Below the pieces are notes generated by a model that saw nothing but the letters and a program-made list of their open reading frames with translations, had not been told where the DNA came from and ran no database searches. A stretch of 64,000 nucleotides of DNA, taken from positions 124,001 through 188,000 of the forward strand of contig JAODTK010005892.1 of NCBI GenBank assembly GCA_026419785.1, read 5' to 3'. The position numbers were made by a program, and so were the translations under genes. Shown one piece after another: positions 1 to 12,610 of the stretch; the first letter of the stretch is position 1, and each line of letters begins with the position of its first letter. Source of the DNA: Sclerodactyla briareus (taxonomy: Eukaryota; Echinodermata; Holothuroidea; Dendrochirotida; Sclerodactylidae).

Positions 1-549
1 TGTCATTTTAGGTATTGGATGCACTGAGCCAAGAACGTCTGATTCCTGTGGTGGTCTGGATCTATCTCAATTAACGTCATTTTCGTCTTTCAAGAAATTA
101 GGCATTTTATGTCTACTGCCACTCATACATGATCACCCCCACTTAAGAGGCTTGATACTATCTTCGTTTTTCTCTGATTCTCATGAAGTCCTCAATCAGC
201 CCCCTCACCCATACTCCCTCCACTCTATTTACACTGGTAGTTTTATTGACGTTTGAAGCCCAGGTTTCGAATTCTTTAGCATACAGGCAAGTTGGTGCAG
301 GGTGGGCTGTAGGCCAGTACTATAGATACTATATGTACTATATTATTCTGTTAGGGAGGAATTGATCCATTCATTCTCCTCACATTAAGGTCGGGGACCT
401 CTTCAATTAATTTTCAATTCCACCATACCTCCAATGTGCACTGGCGTTCAGGAAAAAGGTAACCTGACGTGTTCGTTTTCCGGAGAAAATCGTTGGACTG
501 AAAAAGGCATTCCCACGTATGGTCACCAAACTAGCATCCTACCCCGCGT
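1..549. other. Unassigned single-copy-looking DNA
   Basis: No repeat partner, splice-bounded ORF or RNA gene was recognised here. The short ORFs at 183-365 and 434-697 have no family resemblance and fit chance. Confidence 0.5.
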
Positions 550-830
550 CAGTGGCGTACGCACGGGAGCACGAGGGGGGGGGGGGTGGTGGGTGGGGGT
601 CAGAACCCAGGTGATTCAATATTTTTTTGAAACACAAAAACCGAGTATTCCGCAGTTCCGTAGAAGTTTTTCAGCTATTATTACACAAATATTGTAGCAG
701 CATGTGCCTAGGTCCCATAAATTGTGCTTATTTGCCATAGGGCTGGTGAGGCCGATTATACGCGCACTTCTCTGGTTCCGACTTCCAAATCCCATCCCCC
801 CCCCCCCCCCCATGACAAATTTTCGCGTAC
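550..830 (+). repeat. Dispersed repeat with GGCGTA/poly-G start, copy 1
   Basis: This copy begins with CAGTGGCGTAC followed by a G-rich run and ends near a run of about 14 C at 798-811. It aligns along its length with 45007-45270. Shared blocks include a GTTTTTgCAGCTrTTATTA-like segment, an ATATTGyAGCAG segment, a TTATTTGCC(g)ATAGGG segment and a GCGCACTT segment. The two copies differ by many substitutions and small indels, so they are old. The GGCGTA start followed by G runs resembles a motif common in non-autonomous repeats of many invertebrate genomes. I see no transposase and cannot assign a superfamily. Confidence 0.65.
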
Positions 831-1589
831 TCGTACTGACCCTGTTGGTGGCCGTTCAGTTTGGTCACTGTCCAAATCTGTGTCTTAGTTTTCTGTACCT
901 CCACTTTGAATCCCTGATGGTTCATTATCCAGTGGAGCTCTCTCCAAAGCCAATTTTTTGTTGAACTGTATCCTCCTCTGATTTTACCACAATGCCCAAG
1001 CTCAACCCCCGTCTGTTGCCAGTTTCATTGAGACCATCGCTGACTTCACTTTCACTTACCCGCATGGTTCGTCCAAACAGCCGGAGCCAGGTTGGACACC
1101 ACTCAACAAAAAGGTTCATGTCCTGCAGGCATTCCTATCCTCCAATTGTCCTCCTGAAATCTGGTTCCTGCACTGCGGCCATTCGCTGAAACTATGGCGT
1201 CTATGTATCTTTGCGATGTTACTTCTGAAGTGGAAACATTCCCATTTTTTTTGCCCTGTACCTAAAAGGGTGACAGTTCAAACCCACCACCTCAGTCCTT
1301 CCCAACGTCATAGGCCGGGGCGTAATACGGGGGGGGGGGGTGTGGCAACCCCCTGTGAAAATCAGAAGTCTTTCTCTGGGCGTCAAAAAGTCGATCTCCG
1401 CTCGAGTTAGGTGAAAAATTGGATTTGATTGTTTTTAGCCTGACTAGTATTTCTAACTAATAGGTGCCTCTGCCTGATTGACTGTACCATAACTTCCGGC
1501 ATCGAGTGCAGACGTTTCCTAAGCCTAAACTATAAGAACGTTCTTTACGTTCTGTCATGGGTGAAAGATGGCTACATGGACCTATGACA
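831..1589. other. Unassigned DNA with a poly-G run
   Basis: Nothing is recognisable apart from a run of about 10 G at 1331-1340. Short ORFs here (992-1189, 1216-1410) are not supported by splice signals or similarity. Confidence 0.4.
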
Positions 1590-2222
1590 CTGGCTTGTGA
1601 GCTCGTCTTACATCGTTGGTCTATTATTGCTCTCCTTACATCGTGGGGCCATCATGTCGCCGCCTCACATCGTGTGGGCATTCATGGCTCTCCTTACATC
1701 AGTTGGCACTTATGGGCTCGTCTAATCGTGAGGCATCAGGCTCTCCTTACACCTGGGGCAATTTATGGACTCGTCTTACATCGTTGGGCGATTTTGGGTC
1801 TCGCCTTCGTCGTGGGGCAATTAAATGGGCTCGCCTTCATCGTGGGGCACAATTCTTGGTTCGACCTTACATCGTTGGGCCACTTAAACTCTCCTTACAT
1901 CTGTGCAATCATGCTCTCCTTACATCGTGGGGCAAATTGACTCGGCACTTACAAATCGTTTGGGCGATTATGGCTCTCCTTACATCGTGGTGCCATGGGA
2001 TCTCCTTACATCTTGGGGCAATTATGGGCTCGCCTAACATCGTGGGGCAATCACGGACTCTCCTTACATTGCGGGGCAATTATGGGCTCTCCTAACATCG
2101 CGGGGCAATTATGGGCTCTCCTAACATCGCGGGGCAATTATGACTCTCCTTACATGCATCGTGGGGCAATTATGGTCGCCTGCTTTTCATAGTGAAAGAC
2201 AATTATGGCTCGCTTGCCCTCC
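1590..2222 (+). repeat. Minisatellite of about 29 bp units
   Basis: About 20 tandem units follow the pattern CTCCTTACATCGTGGGGC plus AATTATGGG. The cleanest consecutive units, around 2090-2145, are spaced 29 bp apart. Units vary by substitutions (TTACAT/TAACAT, GTGGGG/GCGGGG) and by 1-3 bp indels. The most similar neighbours are at the right-hand end, which suggests the most recent expansion was there. The ORFs crossing the array (1557-1940, 1616-2095) are translations of the repeat, not genes. Confidence 0.92.
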
Positions 2223-4154
2223 TCTTGCCTTTAAAAAAAATCTAGATTCAACACTCTGCAGCGAAGGCACTTTGTACCACTGAAATACTCGGTGGAGATT
2301 ATAATGGCGTGTTGAAACTGGTATCACACAACGATATTCAACACCTGTTTTATTTGGTCTGTGATTTATTAATATCCAGTAAGCAGGTTAAAAAGTCGGA
2401 AAGACGAACCGTGCATATACTGGTGTATACCACCCCTCCGATATTGGGTAGTCATTGTAACCGCACTGCACGTGCCAACGATATATTAACCACGGCATTT
2501 GGCAGTCGGTAGTTCGCGAATTGAAGTGAATATATTAGTACCTGTGCCAACCTGATTATTCGTATCGGTGATGAAACATGATTACATGGCTCACGCGGTT
2601 CTTGGAATATAGGTGAGGGGGGTTGCGCTGGTAAAAAAGGGCCATTGCGCACTATCAAACAAGAATTGCCCTCACTGGCTAACGCTATCCTAATTTCTAC
2701 CATACTCCGAACAAAGCCACAATCGATTCCATACAATATGAAAAGCCAATTAGCAAACGCCTCATTTGAGTGGAACAGAAGAGTTTTTTTTTTTTTCACA
2801 TCAAGTCAACTGATCCAAGAATTAAAGTATAAATTATATGACGTCAGCACTAGACTTTTTCCAGGTCATATCTAGAACCGAACCGACCCAAAATCACTTT
2901 CGCCAACATCCTGTTTCTTCCTCCTCAAAAGAGCAATTGAAAATTTTCTTCTCAAAGAAATGGTCATTCTGTACATACCTATCCTGCCTATCAAATTGCT
3001 GATCTGATTTCGCTTCTTGCTCAGACCAGTGCGACTATGCCATACGATGATCGTGACCCGTCAAGCTCGGGGGGGGCCATACCGAGAACGCGAGTGGTGC
3101 GTAATAGTTGGAGGCTGAATCTCCGACGTCTGCGATTTTTCCACTCCCGTTTGTTCCCATCGGTTCTCGACTGCCTGCAAGTAAATTATCAACAACCTTG
3201 CTACGGATGCCCAGAACAAACACGATTGGCGGATCCCCACCCCAAAACACAAACTTTTTGTATCTCGACGCAATTGCCTTCATGGAGTGGAGGTAAAATA
3301 CTGCCGAGGTAAATTACTTTTTTACTTTGTCTTGTAAGGAATGAATTGGTTAACGTAACACACCCTCTCCCCGTTTTTGGGAGGTCCAATTGGGCGCCTA
3401 CCTCAAGATCGTGAAAACTCAAAATCCGTAATACTCTATACATCAAGAGTGGAAAAAGGGGCATTTTCCGAGTATTAGCGGATTTACTCCGCTAATAATT
3501 TCATACTTGGCAACCCTCCTCCCCCCCTCCTCTTCCCCATCCCGACTCCGCCGTGCCTGGTCCTCGAAAAAGAATTTATCGTGCCAAACCTCAGAGGTAT
3601 GCCTTTTCCTTCCTCGTCAATGTTGGAATTGCCTCGGACCAGGCATGTCAGGGACTGTAGTAGCGCTGTAACTTACAAACAGGTAACAGTTATGGTAAAA
3701 CGAACATTTCCCTTTTATATAACGGTTCCATGCAGCCTTGCTGGTCCTTGTCTTGTCAAAACCCACGCGTTCGGCGAGGTCGTAGCAAGAGTCAATCTAA
3801 ATATTATGTAGGTTAGGCCTGTGTATCGCGATGTTTGAAGCTGGCGTATAGCATAGCTTTTGTTCTTTCAGGGCTTCTAACTGTCTGTATACTACGGTAC
3901 TGTGCGTTCTATTGAAGGACAACTGTAGGATGATTAATAAGGGGTTAATATAATAGCTGGATAAACCTCAATGCGTCCAGTCCAAACCTGATGTTCATAG
4001 GACTTTCCGTATGGAGTTATAGTCTTTTGAAGTTTGTGTATTGTGAGGCATGGTAATTGGCACAAGATCAAAAAGCAGCTCATCATGCAATAATAAATTG
4101 ATGTCATACTTGCACAAACCCGGCACATTCTTTTTTTTTCCATTCAAATTTTTG
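2223..4154. other. Unassigned DNA
   Basis: No repeat partner or coding similarity was recognised. The ORF at 2452-2799 on the minus strand (115 codons) has no recognisable motif. There is a TTTCAG sequence near 3868, but no donor or long open frame follows it. Confidence 0.4.
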
Positions 4155-4327
4155 GGGGTTAATCAACGGTCGAAGCGTGTTTTATATCCACTGGTTAATG
4201 CACGAGACCGGGGTTAATTCACGCGATGCACGAGGGCGCAGCCCTATTGCACTAGCATTAGGCGTTAACCCCCCCGCGGAGTTGCCTTATCATGGTTGGA
4301 TAACACAATCGACCGTTGATTAACCCC
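4155..4327. mobile_element. Small foldback/MITE-like element with perfect 19-bp terminal inverted repeats
   Basis: The left end GGGGTTAATCAACGGTCGA (4155-4173) is the exact reverse complement of 4309-4327. Inside it lies a second stem: ccGGGGTTAAttc near 4211-4221 against the GTTAACCCCC block at 4264-4273. A central hairpin reads TGCACGAGGGC / GCCCTATTGCA around 4228-4253. The whole 173 bp can therefore fold as one long interrupted hairpin. No coding capacity is present. The autonomous partner is unknown, and no flanking target duplication is obvious. Confidence 0.8.
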
Positions 4328-4702
4328 GTTCATATCCTCAACGCAGAATTTTAGTTGGAATATTGCATCAAACGACTCTCGAATTTTACCACTTTATGAT
4401 GAAATAGAACCCCTGATGACATTGCAAAGAGCCTTGTACATGCGCCAATAAAAATTTACACAACAATCGCGCGTCTCTCACTCCCATCTGGAAATATAAG
4501 CGCACACATAGAGTATATGATATAACTGCTAGAGTGCGCACTTGATTCAGACGCGCATGGTGGCATGGAGGCCTAAGCTAGTACAAATTTGCATTGCCGC
4601 CATTACCGTCCGGGTAAAATCATGGAGCTATTATATTAACTGGAGAGGCAACGCGCTCAGATATTGTAGCAATTTGAAAATGTCCCCCACTCCGGACTGG
4701 GG

Positions 4703-4896
4703 GGGACACGCGATCATCCTCGAGTGCGTTAAGTGTCTGACCATCTACGGTATGAGCTACTCTACGGGGGACAAATTGCGCAAATTTCCCGGACAGGACT
4801 GACACGCGGATACATTTTCGTGCGTTAAATGGTTTGATCAACTACGGTCTTGTGTTACTCTGTCCGGGGACCATTTCAGTAGCGCGTCTGAAAGCA
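4703..4896 (+). repeat. Two tandem units of about 97 bp inside the foldback's left arm
   Basis: The block with ACACGCG, GTGCGTTAAG and CTACGG, ending GGGGGAC (about 4703-4799), is followed by a diverged copy (about 4800-4896). The copy has GACACGCGGAT, GTGCGTTAAAT, CTACGG and CCGGGGAC. It belongs to the segment present only in the left arm of the foldback element. Confidence 0.6.
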
Positions 4897-6570
4897 ATGG
4901 AAAACTGCGCGTACTGCCTTACACACCGGTTCAGCCCAGCATAGGGCAAGTTAGCGTTTTGGATTGCCGGGCCTAGGGGAAAATTGACATTTGCCCGGAG
5001 TGGTTGCGTCTGCGTGGGAACGCGGTGTTTAACGCGCTTAGTCATTGTACAAAATCCCTATGCTTGACCCGACGCAGAACACTTCCTTTTAGGACGCGCA
5101 CGCACCAATCTCCCCATGGAATCAAAATCGCCCGCAGCCTAACGATAGATACGCGCCGTTTTCACTACAGAAGCGCTTCAAAGATGTCAGAGCGAGCTCC
5201 TGCAGAGTGTCATGGTGTGCGGAATTGGTACAAGACAAACGCATTGATAAGGGTGTTATTCGCGCGCGTATGTTGAGCAGGTAACACCTAGCAGATAATT
5301 AAAATGGAGGGCGGACTGTCGGGCAGCGCGCGTGTCAAGAAAGAGGCCTACTCACACACCAACATATATTACAACTTTGAGTTAATTACTGGTAGCATAC
5401 GCGCGCGGATAAGACCATAATCCAATTGCGACGGGTTTTTGTACAGAAATTCCGCATCATCAGGAAACCCGCGCAAAGAGCTCGCTCCGAGCAAATCTGT
5501 GCGCGCTTCTGTAGTGAAAGACAGCGGTATCCTTGGTTAGGCTACGGAAATTGTGATTTCATGGGGAGATGGTGCGTGCGCGTCCTAAAAGTATGTCGGC
5601 GTCGGTCGGGCCAAGCAAGGGATTTTGTAAATGATTTATAGGAGCGTTAAACAACGCCGTTCGTCACGCAGACGCAAACCAGCTCCGGGCCATGTCAATT
5701 TTGCCCGGACGGTAATGGCGGCGGCAATGGCAAATTTTGTACAGAGCTTAGGACTCCATGCGATCATGCGCGTTTAAAATAAGTGCGCACTCAAGCAGTT
5801 ATATTATACTTATGGTAACTACGAAGTTTGAATAATATGTTTGTGTGTGAGTTTAGGCCTTTCTTGACGCGCGCGTGCCGAACAGTCCGCCACCCACTCT
5901 AGCTGTAATTATGAGGCTGGCGCACACAAAGCGCGGACTAAATGCGACGCACACGCGCGTCGTAAAAAATAATTTGCCTGAATCCAAACGGTCTTCTGTG
6001 AGCAACAACGGCATTAAATTGGCGGTGATGAAACACATTATATCGCCGTGTATTTCAAATCTACTTTTGCGTAAACATAGAGGCATAATTAAAATAGAGC
6101 ATAATAAGAACTAGAGTGGGGACTGTCCGTCACGCGCGCGTAAAGGAAGACCTAACCACCCCACAAAAACTATATTACAATTCTTAGTTACCTGCTCAGC
6201 ATTACGCGCGCGTATAAAAACCAATATCAATTGTGTAGTTTTGTACAGAATTCCGCATCATCAGGCGCACGCGCAAGGAAGGAGCTCGCTCCTCTCCGGG
6301 CAATTTTTGAACGCTTTTCTGTAGAAACAGGACGCGCGTATCAGTCGTTAGCGCTACGGCGATTGTTTGATTTCATGGGGAGATTGGTGCAGTGCGCGTC
6401 TAAAAGTAGTGTTCTGCGTCGGGCCCAAGCATAGGGGATTTCTGTACATGATATAGCGCGTTAAACAAAGCGGCTCACGCAGACGCAACCAGCCCGGGAA
6501 ATGTCAATTTGCCCGGACGGTAATGGCGGGTAATGGCGGAATGCAAAGTTGACAGAGCTTAGGCAGCCAT

Positions 6571-8640
6571 TGAAGCAAAGTTTATGAGTACCCCTCAAGC
6601 TAACGGAATAAACTCTCATCAATGTGCCGAGAAAATCTGGAAAAAAAAACCCACCCACAGGAAAAGTTCGTTTCAATAATACTGAAATAGCAGATTATCC
6701 AAAAAACAGGAAAGATCTCAGACTTCAAGCGACACGTAAAGATACATAAGAAGTGAGAGTTAAAAACTAAAAAGGAAAAAAAAAATCAAAAACAGCATTC
6801 ACTAGTCAAAGATGCACATGAACAAAAACTAATGGACGAAACTACTGAAATTGAAAATAGTACGGATGACTCTCATCGCTGCTTTAAGGCAATAAAAGGT
6901 AGTGCAACAAAAAAGAAGAAGGTCCAATTTCAATTAGAATTGATGATGAAATCGTTGGAGATACAGATGCAAAAATTAAAGAAATCAGTCAACATTTTAG
7001 CAAAACACTTTCAACTGTAAAACCCAGAACCAAAACCCAAATGGGCTCCCAGGAAACTAAGCAAACATTGATAAGATGAAAGTAAACGAGCGGTTGCATC
7101 AATTTTTTAAAAGAATAATAAATCCCAGGTTGTGACCAAATCACAGCTGAAAATATCAAATAGCCCCTGCACCCATAAATCAGAGCTGTATATAGGAATT
7201 GAACATACCGAAACCGGAGAAATACCAATAGAAATGAAAATGAATCTGAACACCATTTCAAAAAACCAGAAAAACTAAGGCCCACCAGAAAATTTAAGCT
7301 GGATCTGACTTTCAACCCTGGAGGAAAAATCCTCGCAACTTGTATTACAAGGAGAATCCGCCCCCTCATTGATGAACATATACTGCCCGTCACCCAAACA
7401 GCATATACCTCAGGAGATGCACTGCAGAGCTCGGGTTCGCTTTCAAAATTTTAACAGAAAAAAAGCCGTAACTCAAAGGATATAACATAAACCTTCTATT
7501 GCGTGACATGAGCAAGGCGTTCGATACCATTGAAAGAGGCACACTAATAAATGGTTTGCAACAGATCCTCGAAGAGCGACAACTCTATCTCATTTCAATA
7601 TTACTGAACAACTGTTTCATACACGGTCAAATTAGACGGCAAACTAGGAAATCCTGTCAGGCACGAACATCGGTCCCCCCAGGGTGACAGTGCGAGTGCA
7701 TTATTCTTATAACATACCTGGCCAACTCTTTAAAATCGGCGGGGATTGGAATCGGATGTACATTGATGCAGTTATCCAGAACCATCTCAGTGAGTTGATC
7801 ATGACTACAGTAGCAAATAGTAATACGTACCAACTCTTTTCACCGTGCGCTGCGGGATCCGCAACCCAATACGCTGATGATATCTCTTGGGCACTCGACT
7901 GGCGAACATATATTAACAAGACATCGAAGAGCGAGTGACTGAGAAAATGACAAGAAGAAATCTTAAAAAGAAAACCAGCACGAAACTGAGAAATTCCAAT
8001 CACAAGGAAATGGCAATGAACTTGAGAAATGTAAAATATGTAGGAAGTTTGTTTAGAAACGAAGAGACATGCACGAAGAATTGGTATAACCAACAATGCT
8101 TTCAACCACTCTAGCAACAATTTCAAGAGCAGACGAATACGTACAAGCATCAAAACTCCGATTTTCGATGCCCTTATACAGAGTATTTTTCTGTATACTT
8201 GTGAACGGTGGGGTACAACGAAGAATCTTGATTACAAAATTGACACTTTCCAAAGAAGACTACTCCGCAATGTTCTCAACATCGATGACCAATAACAATT
8301 GGATACAAACGACAAACTCTATGATGGGACCAATCAAATCCCTTGGTATTCCGTAGAAGCACATAGACGATTGGATTTGTTGGTCACGTCGCGAGACTAC
8401 AAGAAGAAGAAGCTCCAGCGAAAGATAGCCTCGCGGAGAAGCATTGAGACATTACTACTAAGCCAGTTGGGGAGACCTGTGACTACTTGCCCTCTGAAAA
8501 AAATCAAATCGCAATTCAAGGACATCAACCATTAACAGTTGAGGAGGAAGCAGTAAACTTTGCGCAAGATCGTGATACGTGGCGTGGAGATTGATCACTG
8601 AGCATGGTCGGTAGACGAGACTCAAACCTACTACTACTAC
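6571..8640 (+). mobile_element. 5'-truncated, frameshifted non-LTR retrotransposon (LINE) with reverse transcriptase
   Basis: Conceptual translation over several frames shows a pre-RT segment (DSHRCFKAIK, about 6870-6900). RT block A follows (DMSKAFDTIERGTLINGLQQ, about 7502-7561), then a VPPG block (about 7672-7686), and the catalytic QYADDISWA (about 7866-7892). The C-terminal region contains KYVGSLFRNEE (about 8035-8067), IGFVGHVARLQ (about 8371-8403) and FAQDRDTWRG (about 8561-8590). These motifs are in family order, so it is a LINE pol 3' part. Many stops and frameshifts make it dead. It is inserted in the foldback element: TTAGGCAGCCAT (6559-6570) and TAGGCCTCCCAT (8641-8652) form an imperfect 12-bp target duplication. 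The 3' end has a short CTA-repeat tail (about 8628-8640). No endonuclease domain is seen. The clade is not assigned. Confidence 0.88.
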
Positions 8641-8714
8641 TAGGCCTCCCATGCGATCATGCTTGCGTCCTAAAATAAAGAGTACGCATCTAGCAGTTAT
8701 ATTAATACTCTATG

Positions 8715-11700
8715 ATAATTAAAGAACTAGAGAGCAACAATCAAAATTCACACACCAGTTATTCGCCTGTGCCGATCTACCGTTGCATTAACACCGTGAC
8801 ATTAATGCACGCGTCAGCTGACTTGTTTCACCAATAAGAGGGGAGTATTACGGCAAGTATGAATGAAAAACCATTAATTCCACTTCAAAACGCATTTATT
8901 TCATAGGAGAGGATGCTGTATTGTAGAGGGTTGGTAAGTGTTGATGGTTAGCTTGGTGAGAGGAGGAAGACAACATAACCTCTGCGAAATGTTTCTTAAT
9001 CAACGAAATGAAACAATGAAACAAATAACATCATTTTCTGTGTTGTCCAGTGTGACGTCATGCGTATTGCGCAATGGGGAGTCTCCCCAATTTCTCTTGC
9101 TTAATGGACCAAAATTGAAGGCCAATAACTCCACATAGGAACATTCGTATGAAATGGGGTTGGATTATGACAGAGTTTCGATTATCCACGATAGATATAG
9201 CCTTTGTTTGTAATCAGAGCCTGCAGTTGTCTTTAATGGAACAAATGCGCGAAGAAAGACATGACGACTGGACGGTGGGCCCCCCCTACTTGTTTTACAG
9301 CGGCTTCCGCTACATTCAGTACCGTATGGTCTATTCCGAGTCTTCCTCCACCTCTATATCGATCTCTATATACTTGTTCGGACCCCCGATCCTCGCTCTC
9401 CTTCTATATCTCGACTTCCCCTCTCGCCGAAATTCACCGGCCTCACGGTTCGCCGTCGGATATACCGGGTTGGTGCGATAGTCGGCATACCGATTCTGTC
9501 GGAGGAATGAGTGGGAACTGTCAGCGGGATGAAGAATACCGGAAAACATAAAGAGGTAAACTAAACACAGCCACAACCAGTGCATGGGGTCATCTGAAGA
9601 GAGCCGTGCCATCTGCGACGGAGCATATTCGCTGTGTCACAAAATCGTCGGTGATCGAAAATAATAAGCTTCCTGCAGGCCCTTCAAGCCGCTCTCATTG
9701 GGCCCTGAAGGCGCGGGAAAAGCCCTATCATCCTGTCATTGAAATACGCAGTATTCAAAGAATATGCAACAGTGAAAAAGGAGTCATATCGTGCTATGTC
9801 GCTTTTCTGTTCCGCCAGACGAAGTTTAACTTTCAGTGCTGTTCGGGGATTTGCATAACGGTGGATAGGTCAGATTAGCATTATTCGAAAATACGTTAAA
9901 AGTTACTTTTTATCAACACATTTGTAGAGGAGACTTCGAAGAGGGGAAATTGTGTCCGAATGACAAAATTTACGGGTCATGTCCCTTGATAATCTGGTGC
10001 ATTATGTAATAAATGGAACGGGTTTTTTCCGATTTAACTTTTTTTTTTTTGTTTTTTTTGTTCTGGGGGGGGGGCAAGGGGGCGGCATTTTTTCGTGAGT
10101 TTTTTGTTCATTCATATTCCCTACACATTCCTACACACAAAAAAAAAATTCTCGTACCCTCCTCCACTCGGCGCCCCATGAGCCGTTGTAGAACTGTTCT
10201 TCTTGAAGGCCCCTTTGTGGCGCCACTGCACGGATACAGGTGCGTATATGGTTTCCCCCAAAAAATTTAACCCCATAGCTGGCTGGCGGGAATCAACCAG
10301 ATGTGGAAATCGCTTAGCGCTTTTGTTGCAGTACGCAATTGGACGTCCACCTGTCCACTGGGAATGAGCGATTCACCCCATTCTCGATATACAGTTAAAG
10401 AGGCAAGGTCGTTTAGCAGCAAAACTAGCGAAAGAGCGACGACGACGCTCGGTGTTCCGATGAAAGCAATTCGATATCGTAAGGTATATCGTATCATGCA
10501 TACGTCAATGGAAATAGATTTCGATTACAAGCGCGGGAGACTTTTTTGGTGACTGCACATGAACGGCCTCGTTATTGTTCACCGAGTTGTTTTGCGAGAC
10601 GATTATATTCTGATAATACCAAACTCAACAATACTTGTTTCACGCCTAAAAGGCTGCCTGGATGAATATCTAAAGTAAACGCAGGATACCGATTACGTGA
10701 AAACTTTAGCTTGATCCCTGAAGCCATGGTCCACAGGTAATATAGGGGATCACACAGCCAACAAACTGAAATGCTATATTACTTGATATACACGAAGGGC
10801 ATGATTTCTGCCAATACGAACGGTGTGAAATATGCACTAGAACAGTTTTTTTTTCTTGAATTGAGGCCAATCCTCAGGCATATCAAAGAAATCATTCAAA
10901 GATCATTAGTGAAAACGTCGTGCCAGAATTAATAAAAAGATAATCTTGTACTTTATTTCCAATTTTAGGGCCTCCGATTTTTTCGAATGTGAAGTGGTGC
11001 TTTGTTGTTTACTCACGCCTGCAGCAGCGCTTGCTAATTCTTTGCAGTCTAGTCACCATTCTTGAAAAATTAAACCTTTCGGTAATTTTATCGAGTTGCT
11101 ATGTGCACCGAAGATTCCTTTATAAAACAATTATAAGAAATAACTTTTAGGGATCGGTCCCCATTATTAGTGGATAATCATCGAAAATAATCCGGTAAGG
11201 TATTGTCAGGTCATGCATGTTTGGAATATCTTCCATTAAGTTGCTCAAGTACACTATATAACAACTTATGCAGCCACCTGATCGAAAAAACCGTGATACA
11301 AAATTTCGTGCAAATGTTGATCCATGACAGCCATTCAAAAACTGCGGTTTACTAGAGGAGCCCACAGAGTTTTCAGTTGTGGACACGGTGTTGTTTGTAG
11401 CCTTTTCCATTTTTGTATCACGCAAGAGTGGCGCAAGATGTCAGTAGAGTCGCTCACACTCAACGCCGATACTCGCATAGTGTTCCCATCCACAAAAAAC
11501 TTCATTCGATAGCTTCACGGATACCAAGTTTGTTAAACTAACTTAGGATAAATACTCAGCCGGTAACGATAACTAGATGAAATACCTAATTGGCTGCTTG
11601 CAAATCCCACCCGATGTATAAACTCGCCATTTCCCTTTTTTTTTTTATATTTGTTCAGTTTCTATTCATTGAAGAGATATCCGAATAACCATACGATTTT

Positions 11701-12610
11701 CTTTTTGTTTTTCGATATGACGTCCCACGATTAGGGCTGAGGATAGAGTTCGATAGGATTGCTTTGATTCGGAGAGATATTCAAGCCATGTATTGATATG
11801 TATGCAATTTATTATTAACGTGCCTCATAAGTCGGCCTGAAGAACAAAACAAGTGGGCAACCCCCGGTGTTGCAAGATCCCACCGGCAAACCATGAATTA
11901 TTTTATGATATCTGTTTAATTCTTTCATTTTGTGGTAATATTTACACAAATGCAACTGGAATCCAATGTTTCGTGACTATTCAAAAATGAAACTAATCCA
12001 GTTCATAATCAATCTCCAAATATTTCGAGAATATTGAAAAACTAAACATTCCGTCAAAAATGGAGTTCGTCTCCATTTTCAGTGAAATTCACATAATTCA
12101 AATAGAAATCTGTGTTTTGTGACATTTGCCCTGTCACGAAATTTAGTATCTCTTAGAGTATTTTGTAAAATCCTTAAAATGTAAACATTTCGCCGAGAAT
12201 AATCGCCGACCCCCCTTCCCCCAAAAATCCACAATTATTGCAATGTTTCGCCTAAGTGCAGACCTCGCTGAAAACTAAAAGTCAATCGGTTATTGTAATC
12301 ACAAATATCTTGGAAATGTGAAAAATCATCAAAAATGAAAAGCACGGAACCGGCGAACGTGATGGAAAAATTTAGGATTTTTTTTTTCTTCAGAATTGGT
12401 GTGTCTGGTTACAATTCAGTCATGTGGGATATCTGAACGTGCTAGCGCAGTCGTTCCAAACCCGAGATATCTGCGAAAAAATATAGGCCATGACCACATC
12501 ACAGACACACAAACGACACGCATCAACACACAAAGACGGACCACATGTAAGTGCCCTAATTGATTGGACCACCCAGCACCGCCGTAAAGGTACTCTCAAT
12601 TGGAAATTGT
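8715..12610. other. Unassigned DNA
   Basis: About 3.9 kb without a recognised gene or repeat partner. It contains T/G homopolymers near 10040-10075 and short A/T runs. Overlapping ORFs at 9149-9612 on both strands share the same bases, which suggests chance. Confidence 0.4.

Larger units (their letters stand above)
4507..8714. mobile_element. Composite foldback element, CpG-rich, interrupted by a LINE
   Basis: The left terminus (from CATAGAGTAT at 4507-4516 into a TATAACTGCTAGAGTGCGCAC block) is the inverted counterpart of 8641-8714. The latter contains CCATGCGATCATGC, TAGCAGTTATATTAATACTC and TATG. A further inverted copy of this terminus lies internally at about 5750-5820. The body also folds back: 4984-5285 is the reverse complement of about 5300-5695. 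Segment 5826-5910 is the reverse complement of about 6085-6165. Segment 6112-6570 is a diverged direct copy of 5295-5760. The left arm carries about 350 extra bases (4619-4975). Without the inserted LINE the element is about 2.1 kb. No transposase ORF was seen, so it is probably non-autonomous. The dense ACGCGCG content sets it apart from its surroundings. Confidence 0.75.

Noticed and set aside
1557..2095. ORFs of 127 and 159 codons
   Set aside because: They translate the 29-bp minisatellite; the periodic residues come from the repeat.
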